Shown: positions 1 through 7,930, counted from the stretch's first letter. The stretch is 64,000 nt of DNA from Synechococcus sp. 8F6 (GCF_002252665.1 NZ_NQKZ01000003.1:62001-126000), one strand, 5' to 3'. Notes: generated by a model not told the origin, from the letters alone. Numbers and translations are program-made.

Positions 1-506
1 TTGAAGCGCACCAGCAGGTTGCGCGGTTGGCGGTAGCTGCGGGCCACCTGGTGCAGGGTTTCCTCCGGCGATGGACTGAACTCACTACGGAAGTTGAATT
101 GCTGGCCCAGTTCCGCCAGCAGCGGCACCGAGCGCTCGGCCGAGAAGTTGTTGAAGCTCAGGGCCACCAGGCCGCTGGCGCTGCGACCGCCATCGGGAGC
201 CAACAGATGCAATTTGCAGCCCAGGCTGTGGCCAAGCCGCAGCAGGGGGGCCGTGCTGTCATCGCCTTCGCGCAGTTGGCGAAAACGGCGCCAAGCCGTG
301 TTGGCCTGGTCTTGATGGTCAAATCCCGGCACGTAACTCCAGGCCCGCACCAGCCAGCCCTTGGATGTCAGAGCCTCCAGCAGCCGCCGATAGCTGAGCT
401 GGGGGGTGGCGGCCAGGTAGCTGCCGCCGATGAATTCGATGCAGCCGCGTGCCCCTCCCGCTGGCTCCAGCTGCCAGATGTCACCTCGCTGGCGCCAGCG
501 CGTCAT
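1..506 (-). CDS. DUF1350 family protein (partial, 3' end outside window)
   Basis: Reading the minus strand from the ATG at 506 gives an open frame of 168 codons that runs off the left edge. The product starts MTRWRQRGDIWQLEP and continues through GCIEFIGGSYLAATPQLSYR and LLRLGHSLGCKLHLL, which fits the cyanobacterial and plastid DUF1350 family, predicted alpha/beta-hydrolase-like proteins of unknown substrate. The GHSLG segment resembles a nucleophile elbow. It starts 2 nt after the stop of the peroxiredoxin gene on the same strand, so the two are probably cotranscribed. The function is unknown. Confidence 0.8.
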   Translation of the reverse strand, partial: MTRWRQRGDIWQLEPAGGARGCIEFIGGSYLAATPQLSYRRLLEALTSKGWLVRAWSYVPGFDHQDQANTAWRRFRQLREGDDSTAPLLRLGHSLGCKLHLLAPDGGRSASGLVALSFNNFSAERSVPLLAELGQQFNFRSEFSPSPEETLHQVARSYRQPRNLLVRF

Positions 507-508
507 GG

Positions 509-991
509 TCAGAGGGCCAGGCGCTGCAGGGCGGCCCGGGCTTCATTGCGGTGGGCGGCCCCGTCCAGCAGGTTGTTGAACACATGCCGGATCACCCCTT
601 CGCCGTCGATCACGTAAGTTACCCGGCCCGGCAACAACCCGAGCACATTGGGTACACCGAACGCTTGGCGAAGCCGATTGCCCTGGTCTACCAGCAGCGG
701 GTAAGGGATGTTGTGGCGGCTGGCAAAGCGCTGGTGGCTGGCCAGGTCGTCGCCGCTGACGCCCCACACCTCCGCGCCCAGGGCCTGGAGGTCGGCGTAG
801 CTGTCGCGGAAGGCACAGGCCTCGGCCGTGCAGCCAGGGGTGTCGTCCTTGGGATAGAAAAACAGCACCAGGGCTTTGCCGGCGAGCTGATCGCTGCGGC
901 GCTCGCTGCCGTGTTGATCAAGGAGCGCCACCAAGGGGGCTCGGTCTCCGGCGGCAAGGCCCATGCCTGGATCGGGAATCTGTTGCTTCAC
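509..991 (-). CDS. Peroxiredoxin Q / BCP-type thiol peroxidase
   Basis: The 160-residue product is an atypical 2-Cys peroxiredoxin that would reduce H2O2 and alkyl hydroperoxides using thioredoxin. The FYPKDDTPGCTAEAC block contains the peroxidatic Cys54 and a second Cys59 five residues on, the CxxxxC pattern typical of PrxQ/BCP. Cyanobacterial PrxQ proteins protect the cytoplasm and thylakoids from photosynthetic peroxide. An internal Met at residue 10 (MGLAAGD) is an equally plausible start. The downstream DUF1350 gene begins 2 nt after the stop, suggesting an operon. Length matches the family. Confidence 0.93.
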   Translation of the reverse strand: MKQQIPDPGMGLAAGDRAPLVALLDQHGSERRSDQLAGKALVLFFYPKDDTPGCTAEACAFRDSYADLQALGAEVWGVSGDDLASHQRFASRHNIPYPLLVDQGNRLRQAFGVPNVLGLLPGRVTYVIDGEGVIRHVFNNLLDGAAHRNEARAALQRLAL

Positions 992-1059
992 CCTAGGCAG
1001 CGACCTCTGGTCGCCGGAGGTTCGGGCTGGGACGATGGGGCAGCAGTGCCCTGGACACC

Positions 1060-1911
1060 GTGAGCGGCCCGATCGAGGAACAGCCCAGCCTTTGGCAGCA
1101 GAGCGATCTGCTCAGCCTGGCGCCCCAGGCCCCCGAGCCAGGTCCAGCCCCCAAGCGCGATCGCCAGCCCCAGCTGCCGCCCCTCACGGGCCGCTCGGAT
1201 GCGGCCCGGGTCGCTCCAACCACCCTGTTGATCCTTGACACCGAAACCACCGGCCTGGAGCCCAGCTCTGCCGAATGCATTGAGGTGGGAGCCGTGTTGT
1301 TTCACGTGCCCCAGCGCGCTGTGCTCAGCCAGGTGTCCTTCCTGTTGCCGGCCCAGGTCAATCCAGCCGAGGCCGTCAACGGCATTGCGGCGGCGGTGAC
1401 GCAGCTTCCCCAGCCCTGGCAGGCCGGCCTGCAGCACTTTGAGGCCATGCTGGGGGCGGCCGATGCGGTGCTGGCCCACAACGCGGCCTTCGATGCCCAG
1501 TGGTTTGGTCGGGGGCCCTTGCCACCGATCAACAAGGCCTGGATCTGCTCGATGGACGACATCCGCTGGCCCGCGGAGCGACATCTTCGGCCTGCGCCGT
1601 CGGTGCGCGATCTGGCCCTGGCCTACGGCGTGCCGGTGTGGGCCGCCCACCGGGCTCTCACCGACTGCATCTACCTGGTGCAGGTGTTCGAGCGCTGCAC
1701 CAACCTCGAAGAGTTGCTGGTGGCGGCGCTGGAGCCCAAGCTGCTGTTCCGCGCCAACCTCACCTACGCCGAGCGCCACCGGGCCAAGGAGGCCGGGTTC
1801 CGCTGGAACGATCCGGTGCGGGGTGCCTGGACCCGTCGCCTCAGCGAGCGGGAGGCCCAGGCCTTGCCCTTTCCGGTGCAACCGGTGGATGCCGACCCCG
1901 TGGCGGCCTAG
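1060..1911 (+). CDS. DEDDh-family 3'-5' exonuclease (DnaQ-like)
   Basis: The 283-residue protein carries a DnaQ-type exonuclease domain: LDTETTGLEP supplies the ExoI Asp60/Glu62 pair, LAHNAAFDAQWF the ExoII Asp, and HRALTDC the ExoIII His and Asp. The first 50 residues are Pro/Gln-rich and look disordered. A C-terminal stretch (about residues 225-275) with AKEAGFRWND and a following Trp resembles the small tail domain seen in cyanobacterial standalone exonucleases. The start is a GTG. It may proofread or process nucleic acid ends, but it is not fused to a polymerase and its partner is unknown. Confidence 0.85.
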   Translation: MSGPIEEQPSLWQQSDLLSLAPQAPEPGPAPKRDRQPQLPPLTGRSDAARVAPTTLLILDTETTGLEPSSAECIEVGAVLFHVPQRAVLSQVSFLLPAQVNPAEAVNGIAAAVTQLPQPWQAGLQHFEAMLGAADAVLAHNAAFDAQWFGRGPLPPINKAWICSMDDIRWPAERHLRPAPSVRDLALAYGVPVWAAHRALTDCIYLVQVFERCTNLEELLVAALEPKLLFRANLTYAERHRAKEAGFRWNDPVRGAWTRRLSEREAQALPFPVQPVDADPVAA

Positions 1912-2009
1912 CGGCACGGCTCTGTACCGATTGTCTTCCAATCTCTGAAGCAGAGCGGGGTGTTCGCGCCATTGTTGTTCTGCAGGCGCAGGGTGGTGGT
2001 GCGGTCGCC

Positions 2010-2273
2010 ATGGAGACCATGGCCAGTCGGGTGCGGTTTCGGGTTCTGCAGGTGGACGGTGGTCCCCAGCAGCGCGTGCTCCGTTGGCAGGCTGCGAGGT
2101 CTTGGGCACGGCTGATCCGCGAGGCTGAGGCGCTGTGGCGGGTGGATGTGCGCGGTCTGCGTCGTCTGGCTGCCCATGAGCTGGGCCAGTTGCTGCAGGA
2201 GGTGCCGCCGCGTTTGCGACATCGCGTCAACCGCTGGCTGGAGCGGCTCCAGGTGGCGACCCGGCTGCGGTGA
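2010..2273 (+). CDS. Small Arg-rich helical hypothetical protein
   Basis: An 87-residue frame from the ATG at 2010 encodes a basic, largely helical protein (METMASRVRFRVLQV at the start, many Arg, Trp and Leu residues). I do not recognise the family. The frame stays open far upstream inside the preceding exonuclease, so open length alone is weak support. The gap between the exonuclease and the tRNA region and the sensible internal ATG make a real gene plausible. No signal peptide or membrane segment is visible. Confidence 0.5.
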   Translation: METMASRVRFRVLQVDGGPQQRVLRWQAARSWARLIREAEALWRVDVRGLRRLAAHELGQLLQEVPPRLRHRVNRWLERLQVATRLR

Positions 2274-2313
2274 TCTGGGAGTGAGTCGGCTAGTTCAGTC
2301 AGCCGCTGGCTAC

Positions 2314-2338
2314 AAAAAAACCGGCTGGGGAAGCCGGT
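2314..2338 (-). terminator. Rho-independent terminator downstream of tRNA-Pro
   Basis: Read on the minus strand, a 7-bp stem (ACCGGCT/AGCCGGT) with a five-base loop is followed by a run of T residues. It lies about 120 nt past the tRNA-Pro 3' end and would end that transcript, leaving a long 3' trailer. Confidence 0.75.
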
Positions 2339-2345
2339 GGAAGCT

Positions 2346-2417
2346 GCACTAGTGCTGAAAGCGGTACTAGTGCTGGAAGCAGTACTAGTGCTGGAAGCAG
2401 TACTAGTGCTGGAAGCA
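2346..2417 (-). repeat. 18-bp tandem repeat in the tRNA-Pro 3' trailer
   Basis: Four consecutive 18-bp units are present, with consensus GTACTAGTGCTGGAAGCA on the plus strand. Units two to four (2364-2417) are identical and the first (2346-2363) differs at a few bases. A degenerate fifth unit follows. The block sits between the tRNA-Pro gene and its terminator, so it would be transcribed as part of the precursor trailer. Each unit contains the palindrome ACTAGT. No spacer structure is present, so this is not CRISPR. Confidence 0.9.
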
Positions 2418-2456
2418 GTACAGATGCTGACCGCTGGACGCGGTGCCGGCTAAAAA

Positions 2457-2530
2457 TCGGAGCGACAGGATTTGAACCTGCGACCCCCACTACCCCAAAG
2501 TGGTGCGCTACCAAGCTGCGCTACGCCCCG
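2457..2530 (-). tRNA. tRNA-Pro (anticodon GGG)
   Basis: The minus strand folds as a 74-nt cloverleaf. The acceptor arms are CGGGGCG and CGCTCCG with discriminator A, the D arm contains AGCTTGGTA, the anticodon arm is CCACT/AGTGG around loop TTGGGGT, and the T arm has loop TTCAAAT. The loop places GGG (complement at 2494-2496) at the anticodon, decoding CCC and CCU proline codons. CCA is not encoded. Confidence 0.93.
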
Positions 2531-2541
2531 GCAGAAGGAAG

Positions 2542-2892
2542 CTACCACAACGCTTTGCGCGGTTTCAGCCGCTGGATCAGGCGCCGGCTGAGTCTCTCCC
2601 GGCTGAGACCCGCGTAGCCCGCAATCCGCTGCTGATGGGCCAGTTGGCGCAACTCCGCCAGCCCCATGCTCGCCAGCCGCAGCTCGGGCAGTTTCTGCCA
2701 AGCAGCGGCGGCGGCCGGCAGATTCGACCCCCGACGGGAGCCGCCGAAGCTCAGCAGGGCTCCCCCTGCTATCCATTCCGGCACCAGCACAAACAACACC
2801 GCGAGCAGTCCATAGAGCTCAACCAGCCCCTTGGGCAGGGGGTGCAGTTGGCGATGCTGCGATTGGCGGTGGCGCGACGGTGGCTTGGTCAC
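2542..2892 (-). CDS. Membrane-anchored protein with Rho-N/SAP-like helical C-terminus
   Basis: A 116-residue product starts at the GTG that overlaps the upstream stop in a GTGA junction, which decides the start over longer open frames. It has one hydrophobic segment (LYGLLAVLFVLVPEW, about residues 28-42) after a short basic N-terminus. The helical C-terminus includes LASMGLAELRQLAHQQRIAGY, which resembles a Rho N-terminal/SAP-like fold that can bind nucleic acid or protein. Similar small cyanobacterial proteins are uncharacterised. The stop lies 11 nt from the tRNA-Pro gene. Confidence 0.65.
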   Translation of the reverse strand: MTKPPSRHRQSQHRQLHPLPKGLVELYGLLAVLFVLVPEWIAGGALLSFGGSRRGSNLPAAAAAWQKLPELRLASMGLAELRQLAHQQRIAGYAGLSRERLSRRLIQRLKPRKALW

Positions 2893-3071
2893 AGCAGCTG
2901 GAGGCTGGGTTGGGGGCGCCGGTCCAGGGCCTGGGGCGCGGTGTTCTCGCGCCACTGGAGCGGTGGCTCTGGACGCGGATTCAACCGCACGCTCCAGAAC
3001 ACAAGCGCAAAGCACAGGCCCAGGGTGATCAGGAGTCCCAGAATCACCACCCGATCCGGCAACGGGTTCAT
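2889..3071 (-). CDS. Small single-pass membrane protein
   Basis: A 60-residue frame starts MNPLPDRVVILGLLITLGL, giving one transmembrane helix at about residues 8-27, then a basic, proline-rich cytoplasmic or lumenal tail. I do not recognise a family. It overlaps the next gene by 4 nt (GTGA) and follows the MliC-like gene by 13 nt on the same strand, consistent with translational coupling in a small operon. Confidence 0.55.
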   Translation of the reverse strand: MNPLPDRVVILGLLITLGLCFALVFWSVRLNPRPEPPLQWRENTAPQALDRRPQPSLQLL

Positions 3072-3084
3072 GGCTCCAGCCCTC

Positions 3085-3396
3085 TCACACCTGCTCCGTA
3101 CGCAGGCATTCCAACCGCCGTGACTGCTGCTCCATGGTGAGCACGTCCCCCTTGAGTACCAGGGTCATCTGGTCGTTGCGGTAGCGGATGCCGGGCAGGT
3201 CGGAGGCCTCGCGGAACAGGGTTGAACGGAAACGGCCGGCGATCAGGGAGGCCTGGGCGTCGTTGCGCTCCAAGGTGACCCGACGGGCATTGGGGCAGAG
3301 GAACTGCTCGGTGATGCCGTAGTCCTCCCACCACGGGGAGCCCATGGAGATCAGGCTGAGTGCCAGCAGCGACAGGGGCAACGACACAGGCAGCAC
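3085..3396 (-). CDS. Secreted MliC-like (C-type lysozyme inhibitor-like) protein
   Basis: The 103-residue product opens with a hydrophobic signal-like segment (MLPVSLPLSLLALSLISMG). The mature part has the layout of MliC/PliC domains: a first Cys after an aromatic run (EQFLCPNARRV), an alternating beta pattern, GIRYRNDQMTLVLKGD, and a final Cys (RRLECLRTEQV) that could pair with the first. Known MliC proteins sit in the periplasm or outer membrane and block c-type lysozyme. This assignment rests on pattern only; a generic two-Cys beta-barrel secreted protein is the alternative. It lies 9 nt downstream of msrA. Confidence 0.5.
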   Translation of the reverse strand: MLPVSLPLSLLALSLISMGSPWWEDYGITEQFLCPNARRVTLERNDAQASLIAGRFRSTLFREASDLPGIRYRNDQMTLVLKGDVLTMEQQSRRLECLRTEQV

Positions 3397-3405
3397 CGAC
3401 CCCTC

Positions 3406-4104
3406 CTAGGCCAAGTGAATGGGGGAATTGTCCCCCCGCAGCACGCAATGGGCCACCGACCAGTCGTAGGCATCCCACACTCGGGAATCGAGTTTGTAGG
3501 CGGCGCCGGGGAACTCGCCCAGCCGTTGGCCGCTGGGCTGGGCGGAGCAATAGGGCCGGCTTCCCGGTTTCGCTAAATACTGCTGGTGATACGGCTCTGC
3601 AAACCAGAAGGTCTGTTGGCTGCGCAGCTCGGTGGTGATCGGCCCAAAGCCAGCGCCGCTCAACAGGGCTTGGTAAGCGTCGCGGCTGGCTTCGGCCTGG
3701 GCCAATAAGCCCGGATCGTTGACGTAAATCACGGAGCGGTACTGGCTACCGCGGTCGTTGCCCTGGCGATCTCCCTGGGTGGGGTCGTGGCATTCCCAGA
3801 AGAGTTTCAGCAGGTCGCTGAAATCAATCTGAGCGCTATCCCAAACCACCCGCACCACCTCGCTGTGGCCGGTGCGTCCAGAGCACACCTGGTCGTAGCT
3901 GGGTTGCTGGATCGTGCCGCCCGCGTAGCCCACCGCTGTGGTCACCACCCCGGGCAGGCGCCAGAACCCTTTTTCTGCGCCCCAGAAACAACCGCAGCCG
4001 AACACCGCTTCGTGCTGCCCCTGCTGGGGGGCCGCCTCGATCGGAGTGCCCAGCACCACATGCGGAGACTGGGTCTGGGGAGCGGTCTGAAACAGCCCGA
4101 ACAC
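3406..4104 (-). CDS. msrA: Peptide methionine-S-sulfoxide reductase
   Basis: The 232-residue protein has the catalytic GCFWG motif (Cys39) followed by AEKGFWRLPGV and GYAGGTIQQPSYDQVCSGRTGHSEVV, the signature blocks of MsrA. It repairs oxidised methionine (S-epimer), with thioredoxin as reductant. The first 30 residues are a variable leader before the catalytic domain, as in cyanobacterial MsrA. It heads a compact minus-strand run with a secreted MliC-like protein and two small membrane proteins. Confidence 0.95.
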   Translation of the reverse strand: MFGLFQTAPQTQSPHVVLGTPIEAAPQQGQHEAVFGCGCFWGAEKGFWRLPGVVTTAVGYAGGTIQQPSYDQVCSGRTGHSEVVRVVWDSAQIDFSDLLKLFWECHDPTQGDRQGNDRGSQYRSVIYVNDPGLLAQAEASRDAYQALLSGAGFGPITTELRSQQTFWFAEPYHQQYLAKPGSRPYCSAQPSGQRLGEFPGAAYKLDSRVWDAYDWSVAHCVLRGDNSPIHLA

Positions 4105-4130
4105 ACTCGATCGTGCAATGAAAGACGAGC

Positions 4131-4421
4131 CTAGGCAGCCCCTTTCGTGCCTGCGTCAGCCTCCAGCGCGATGTGGTTGAGCAGGGTGGTGGTAAAGGCG
4201 AACAGCAGGAAGGGCAACGAGAGCACCAGGATCAATCCCACCCCCACCAGGGCGAAGATCGGCTTGCTGGCTCCCATCAGCGCCAGGCCCGCAGCCAGGC
4301 TGGCAAAGATCACCAGCATCCAGATCAGGATCTGGCCGTAGATGTCGCCGAAGGTGAGGGTGCAGCGCAGCCGATACGACAAGCCGGTCAGTCGGGTGGC
4401 GGGCGACGGTGCGGGCTCCAT
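4131..4421 (-). CDS. Two-helix membrane protein of unknown function
   Basis: The 96-residue product has two clear hydrophobic helices (ILIWMLVIFASLAAGLALMG and IFALVGVGLILVLSLPFLLFAF) separated by a short polar turn. The N-terminus is hydrophilic and the tail short and acidic. No catalytic motif is visible and I do not recognise the family. It lies 26 nt upstream of msrA on the same strand and may be cotranscribed with it. Confidence 0.6.
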   Translation of the reverse strand: MEPAPSPATRLTGLSYRLRCTLTFGDIYGQILIWMLVIFASLAAGLALMGASKPIFALVGVGLILVLSLPFLLFAFTTTLLNHIALEADAGTKGAA

Positions 4422-4501
4422 GACTCCGGACGCGATTGGCGATCTCTTCTAGGTAAGCCGCGGCGGGCCGGGTTGTCTGGAGAGGGCAACAAGTATTGAG
4501 A

Positions 4502-6268
4502 TCAGCCCGCAGCCCTGAGCTGCTCGGTGGCCTGTTCCCGATCCCACAGCCGCCGGTAGGTGCCGCCCTGGGCGAGCAGCTCGCTGTGGTGGCCCTGCTG
4601 CACCAGCCGCCCCTCCTCCATCACCAGCACCCGATCACAGGCGGCGGCGGCAGAGAGTTGGTGGCTGATCATCAAGATTGTGCGGGTCTGCCGTTGACGC
4701 GACTGTTCCTCGCGGACGCTGCCCAGGATCTCGGCGGCCGTCGTGTTGTCGACACTGGCGAGGGCATCGTCCAGCACCAGCAGGGGCGTCTGCACCAACA
4801 GGGCTCGTCCCAGGGCCGTGCGCTGGCGCTGGCCTCCGCTGAGGGTGATGCCCCGTTCACCCACCAGGGTGTTGTAGCCATCGGGGAAGCCCTTGATATC
4901 GCCCTCCAGCCGGGCCTGGCTGGCTGCCGCCTGAACGCGCTCCAGGGGCGCCTCGGGCTCGCCATAGCGCAGGTTGTCGGCAAGGGTGGCGGTGAACAGG
5001 TAGCCCTCCTGGGGGACTAGGCCGACTTGGGCGCGCAGGGCCTCGAGATCGAGGGCGGTGATGTCGACCCCATCGAGCCAGAGTTGGCCGGGCTCCACCT
5101 CCACCATGCGTCCAAGCGCTCGGGCCAGGGTGGTTTTGCCGCAGCCCACGGGCCCCACCACCGCCACCAGTTCGCCGGGATGGAGCACAAAGCTGACGTC
5201 CACCAGTGCCGGTCGCGGAGCACCGGGGTACTGCACGGTGAGACCGCGGGCTTCGATTGCGCCCCGGCTTGGTTGGCTTGGCGGTTGGGGTGACGAAGGC
5301 GACACGATCAGGGGGCGCCGGCGCAGCAGGTCTTCCACCCGCTCCAGGCTCACCTGGCCCGTCTGGAAGGTGTTAAGGGTGAAGCCCAGCAGCGCCGTGG
5401 GAAACACCAGTCGCTCCACAAACAGGATCAGGGCGACGAGGTCGCCGATCGTCAGGCGGCCACTTTCGAGTTGGCCGCTGCCCAGGGCCAGCAGCAGCAG
5501 CAGGCTGATCGAGGAGATGCCCTCCAACAGCGGAAATAGCGTGCTGCGGGTGCGGGCTAGTCCCAGGGCCGCATCCCTGTACATCCGGTTGCGTCCGGCG
5601 AAGGCGGCCTGCTCGGTGCTCTCCTGGCCGTAAATCTTGATCGCGCTGATCCCGGAGAGGTCCTCCTGGATCAGGTCGCTCAGGGAGGCGAGGGCCTCCT
5701 GTTGGCGCCGCTGCTGGCGCATCATTCGCCCTCCGAACAGGCGAACCACCATCAGCATGAGGGGATAGAGCCCCACCGCCGCCAGGCTCAGCCACGGGTC
5801 GATGGCCAGCATCGCCGGCAAGGTGAGCGCATAGGCCAACACCGTGTTGGTGAGGCTGAGCACGGCGAAGCCCAGCAGCCGCCGCACATTTTCCACATCG
5901 CTGGTGGCTCGGCTGATCACCTCGCCGCTGCCGGTGGTTTGCACCCAACCGGGCTCTTGCCGCAGCAGGTGATCAAAAATCTGCTGTTTGAGATCGGCTT
6001 CTACCTGCCGCCCCACGCCAAACACCAGCATGCGCGAGTAGAGCCGCACCGCTCCCATCACTGTTGCCAGGGCGACGATCAGGGCTGCCTGCGCCAGCAC
6101 GTCCTGGAGATCAAAGCCGTCCTGCAGGTCGTCGATCACCCGCCGTACCAACAGCGGAATCGAGACGCTCAGCAGGTTCACTACCACCAGGGCGGCCATG
6201 CCCTGGAACACCACTTTGCGGTGGGGCCGCAGGTAGCGGCCAATCAGATCCAGCCGGATGGCTCCCAT
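4502..6268 (-). CDS. ABC exporter, fused permease and ATPase (MsbA/MdlB type)
   Basis: A half-transporter of about 588 residues from the ATG at 6268 (MGAIRLDL); a GTG at 6328 would add 20 residues. The N-terminal half is a six-helix type IV exporter domain. The C-terminal half is a nucleotide-binding domain with Walker A (GPVGCGKTT), signature LSGGQRQRTALGRALL and Walker B LLVLDDALASVD. It would act as a homodimer exporting a lipid, peptide or drug; the substrate cannot be read from sequence. Walker B ends in Asp-Asp where most family members have Asp-Glu, so the usual catalytic Glu is replaced, as in the degenerate sites of heteromeric exporters. Confidence 0.9.
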   Translation of the reverse strand: MGAIRLDLIGRYLRPHRKVVFQGMAALVVVNLLSVSIPLLVRRVIDDLQDGFDLQDVLAQAALIVALATVMGAVRLYSRMLVFGVGRQVEADLKQQIFDHLLRQEPGWVQTTGSGEVISRATSDVENVRRLLGFAVLSLTNTVLAYALTLPAMLAIDPWLSLAAVGLYPLMLMVVRLFGGRMMRQQRRQQEALASLSDLIQEDLSGISAIKIYGQESTEQAAFAGRNRMYRDAALGLARTRSTLFPLLEGISSISLLLLLALGSGQLESGRLTIGDLVALILFVERLVFPTALLGFTLNTFQTGQVSLERVEDLLRRRPLIVSPSSPQPPSQPSRGAIEARGLTVQYPGAPRPALVDVSFVLHPGELVAVVGPVGCGKTTLARALGRMVEVEPGQLWLDGVDITALDLEALRAQVGLVPQEGYLFTATLADNLRYGEPEAPLERVQAAASQARLEGDIKGFPDGYNTLVGERGITLSGGQRQRTALGRALLVQTPLLVLDDALASVDNTTAAEILGSVREEQSRQRQTRTILMISHQLSAAAACDRVLVMEEGRLVQQGHHSELLAQGGTYRRLWDREQATEQLRAAG

Positions 6269-6345
6269 CGGGGCCGGGTGCACAGGTGGCCCCAACCTAG
6301 GGACGCGCTTTTCCGGCAGGCTGGACACCTGAATGGGGCAGCGCC

Positions 6346-6708
6346 ATGGCTTCCGGTAACTCGGCCTCCGGCAACTCGGCTTCCGGCAACAAGGCTTCCG
6401 GCAACAACGACCAGAGCCATCCCCTTTATGCCACCGACCGCGACGCAGTGGACCGTTTGCTGGCTGCGGAGGTGCCGGCCGACGATCACCTCGTGGATGC
6501 GGCGCGTCTGCTCATGCGCTACGAGGGTTTTCCTGGCGCCCATGACCTCAGCGCCGACCTGGCCAAGACGCTGCGACTCTGGGGCCTGAGCCGGGAGGAG
6601 CTGCATCGCCGCACCCGCGCCATCTGGGCAGCGGGCTTTCGCCCGGCGCCGGCGGCCAGTGAGGCGGTTGGATCCAGTTTTGATACCGCCGATCAGGAGC
6701 AGGGCTGA
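6346..6708 (+). CDS. DUF3288 family protein with N-terminal SGN repeat
   Basis: The 120-residue product contains the cyanobacterial DUF3288 core from about residue 24: DQSHPLYATDRDAVDRLL, then ARLLMRYEGFPGAHDLSADLAKTL and a C-terminal helix. The role of this family is unknown. The first 21 residues are an unusual low-complexity lead of four A-S-G-N-x units encoded by a 15-bp tandem repeat, which the family does not need. A strong terminator follows 70 nt after the stop. It starts near and divergent from the ABC exporter. Confidence 0.85.
   Translation: MASGNSASGNSASGNKASGNNDQSHPLYATDRDAVDRLLAAEVPADDHLVDAARLLMRYEGFPGAHDLSADLAKTLRLWGLSREELHRRTRAIWAAGFRPAPAASEAVGSSFDTADQEQG
6349..6408 (+). repeat. 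15-bp in-frame tandem repeat at the DUF3288 N-terminus
   Basis: Four 15-bp units (consensus GCTTCCGGCAACTCG) lie directly after the start codon and encode A-S-G-N-(S/K/N). Differences between units are mostly third-position or final-codon changes, suggesting recent in-frame duplication. Confidence 0.9.
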
Positions 6709-6746
6709 ACAACGTTGCTCAGGGGCATCGCCAATTTCCCCCTCTT

Positions 6747-6777
6747 CGGGTGATAGTGGAGGAGTCCCCATCACCCG
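6747..6777 (+). other. Inverted repeat upstream of the trpD terminator hairpin
   Basis: CGGGTGAT (6747-6754) pairs with ATCACCCG (6770-6777) across a 15-nt loop containing GGAGGA. It abuts the terminator hairpin at 6778. It may be an extra structure of the DUF3288 3' UTR or part of the trpD leader. Confidence 0.45.
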
Positions 6778-6807
6778 GCCCGGCGTGCTTTGCACCCGGG
6801 CTTTTTT
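6778..6807 (+). terminator. Rho-independent terminator between DUF3288 and trpD
   Basis: The arms GCCCGG-C-GTGC and GCAC-CCGGGC form a 10-bp stem with one bulged C and a TTT loop, followed by six T residues (6802-6807). It lies 70 nt after the DUF3288 stop and 57 nt before the trpD ATG, so it most simply ends the DUF3288 transcript. Confidence 0.85.
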
Positions 6808-6864
6808 CTGGCTCCAGCTCTGGCTTCAAGTCCGGCTCCAACGGATCCTTCCCTCCCCGACCCC

Positions 6865-7908
6865 ATGGCCCAAGCCCATCCCTGGCCCGCTCTCCTGGAG
6901 CAACTGCTGCAGGGAGATCCGCTCTCGACAGAGCAGGCCACAGCGCTCATGCATGGCTGGCTGGCTCAGCAAATTGACCCCGTTCTTACCGGTGGCTTGC
7001 TCGTGGCTCTGCGGGCCAAGGGGGTGACGGGTGGCGAGCTGGCGGCGATGGCTGCGGTGCTGCGGCAGGCCTGTCCGATGCCAGCTGCCCGCCCGTCCTT
7101 CGCCCTGGTGGACACCTGCGGCACCGGCGGCGACGGCGCCGACAGCTTCAACATTTCCACCGCCGTGGCCTTTGTGGCGGCTGCCTGCGGTGCGCCTGTG
7201 GCCAAGCACGGCAACCGCAGCGCCAGCGGCCGGGTGGGCTCGGCCGATGTTCTGGAAGCCCTGGGCCTCCATCTGCAGGCGCCAGCGGAGCAGGTGATCG
7301 GCGCCCTGGCCGATGCAGGGCTCACGTTCCTGTTCGCACCGGGCTGGCATCCGGCTCTCGTCGGCCTGGCCCCCCTGCGGCGCACCCTTGGGGTGCGCAC
7401 CGTGTTCAACCTGCTCGGGCCGCTGGTCAATCCCCTGCGGCCCGAGGCCCAGGTGTTGGGGGTGGCCCGGCCGGAGTTGCTCGATCCCATGGCCGAGGCT
7501 CTGGCTCAGCTGGGCCTGCGGCGCGCGGTTGTGGTGCACGGCCACGGTGGCTTGGATGAGGCGTCCCTCGCTGGCGTCAATGCCCTACGGCTGGTCGAGA
7601 ACGGAGCGGTGCAGGCCGATCAACTCGACCCCGAGCAGTTGGGCCTGGCTCGAGCGCCACTGGCGGCTTTGGCTGGCGGCGACCTCGCCACCAATCGCAC
7701 CATCCTTGAAGCGGTGCTCCAGGGCCGGGGCACCCAGCCCCAACAGGATGTGGTGGCGTTGAACACGGCCTTGGTGCTGTGGGCCGCTGGCCGGGCCGAC
7801 AGCGTGGCGGATGGACTCCAGCAGGCCCAGCAGGCCCTGGCGGCTGGCGGCGGCTGGCAGGCCCTGGAGCGGCTGCGCGCCGCCCTCCCCGCCCCCGCTG
7901 CGGGATGA
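6865..7908 (+). CDS. trpD: Anthranilate phosphoribosyltransferase
   Basis: The 347-residue enzyme transfers a phosphoribosyl group from PRPP to anthranilate, the second step of tryptophan synthesis. The PRPP-binding [14 protein letters not shown] motif, the KHGNRS stretch with [14 protein letters not shown], and [10 protein letters not shown] are all intact. The ATG at 6865 (MAQAHPW) is chosen because longer in-frame extensions cross the terminator. It is a standalone TrpD, not fused to TrpG. carA follows after 22 nt on the same strand, linking the two chorismate/glutamine-using pathways in one unit. Confidence 0.96.
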   Translation: MAQAHPWPALLEQLLQGDPLSTEQATALMHGWLAQQIDPVLTGGLLVALRAKGVTGGELAAMAAVLRQACPMPAARPSFALVDTCGTGGDGADSFNISTAVAFVAAACGAPVAKHGNRSASGRVGSADVLEALGLHLQAPAEQVIGALADAGLTFLFAPGWHPALVGLAPLRRTLGVRTVFNLLGPLVNPLRPEAQVLGVARPELLDPMAEALAQLGLRRAVVVHGHGGLDEASLAGVNALRLVENGAVQADQLDPEQLGLARAPLAALAGGDLATNRTILEAVLQGRGTQPQQDVVALNTALVLWAAGRADSVADGLQQAQQALAAGGGWQALERLRAALPAPAAG

Positions 7909-7930
7909 TCCAACCAACTGCGTTGAACCC

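Noticed and set aside
988-2109. A 373-residue minus-strand frame opposite the exonuclease
   Set aside because: Shadow of the DnaQ-like gene; no recognisable motif.
2346-2417. CRISPR-like array
   Set aside because: The units abut with no unique spacers and there are no cas genes; it is a simple tandem repeat.
6865-7908. Classical trp attenuator with a leader peptide rich in Trp codons
   Set aside because: No short frame with consecutive TGG codons sits before the hairpins.
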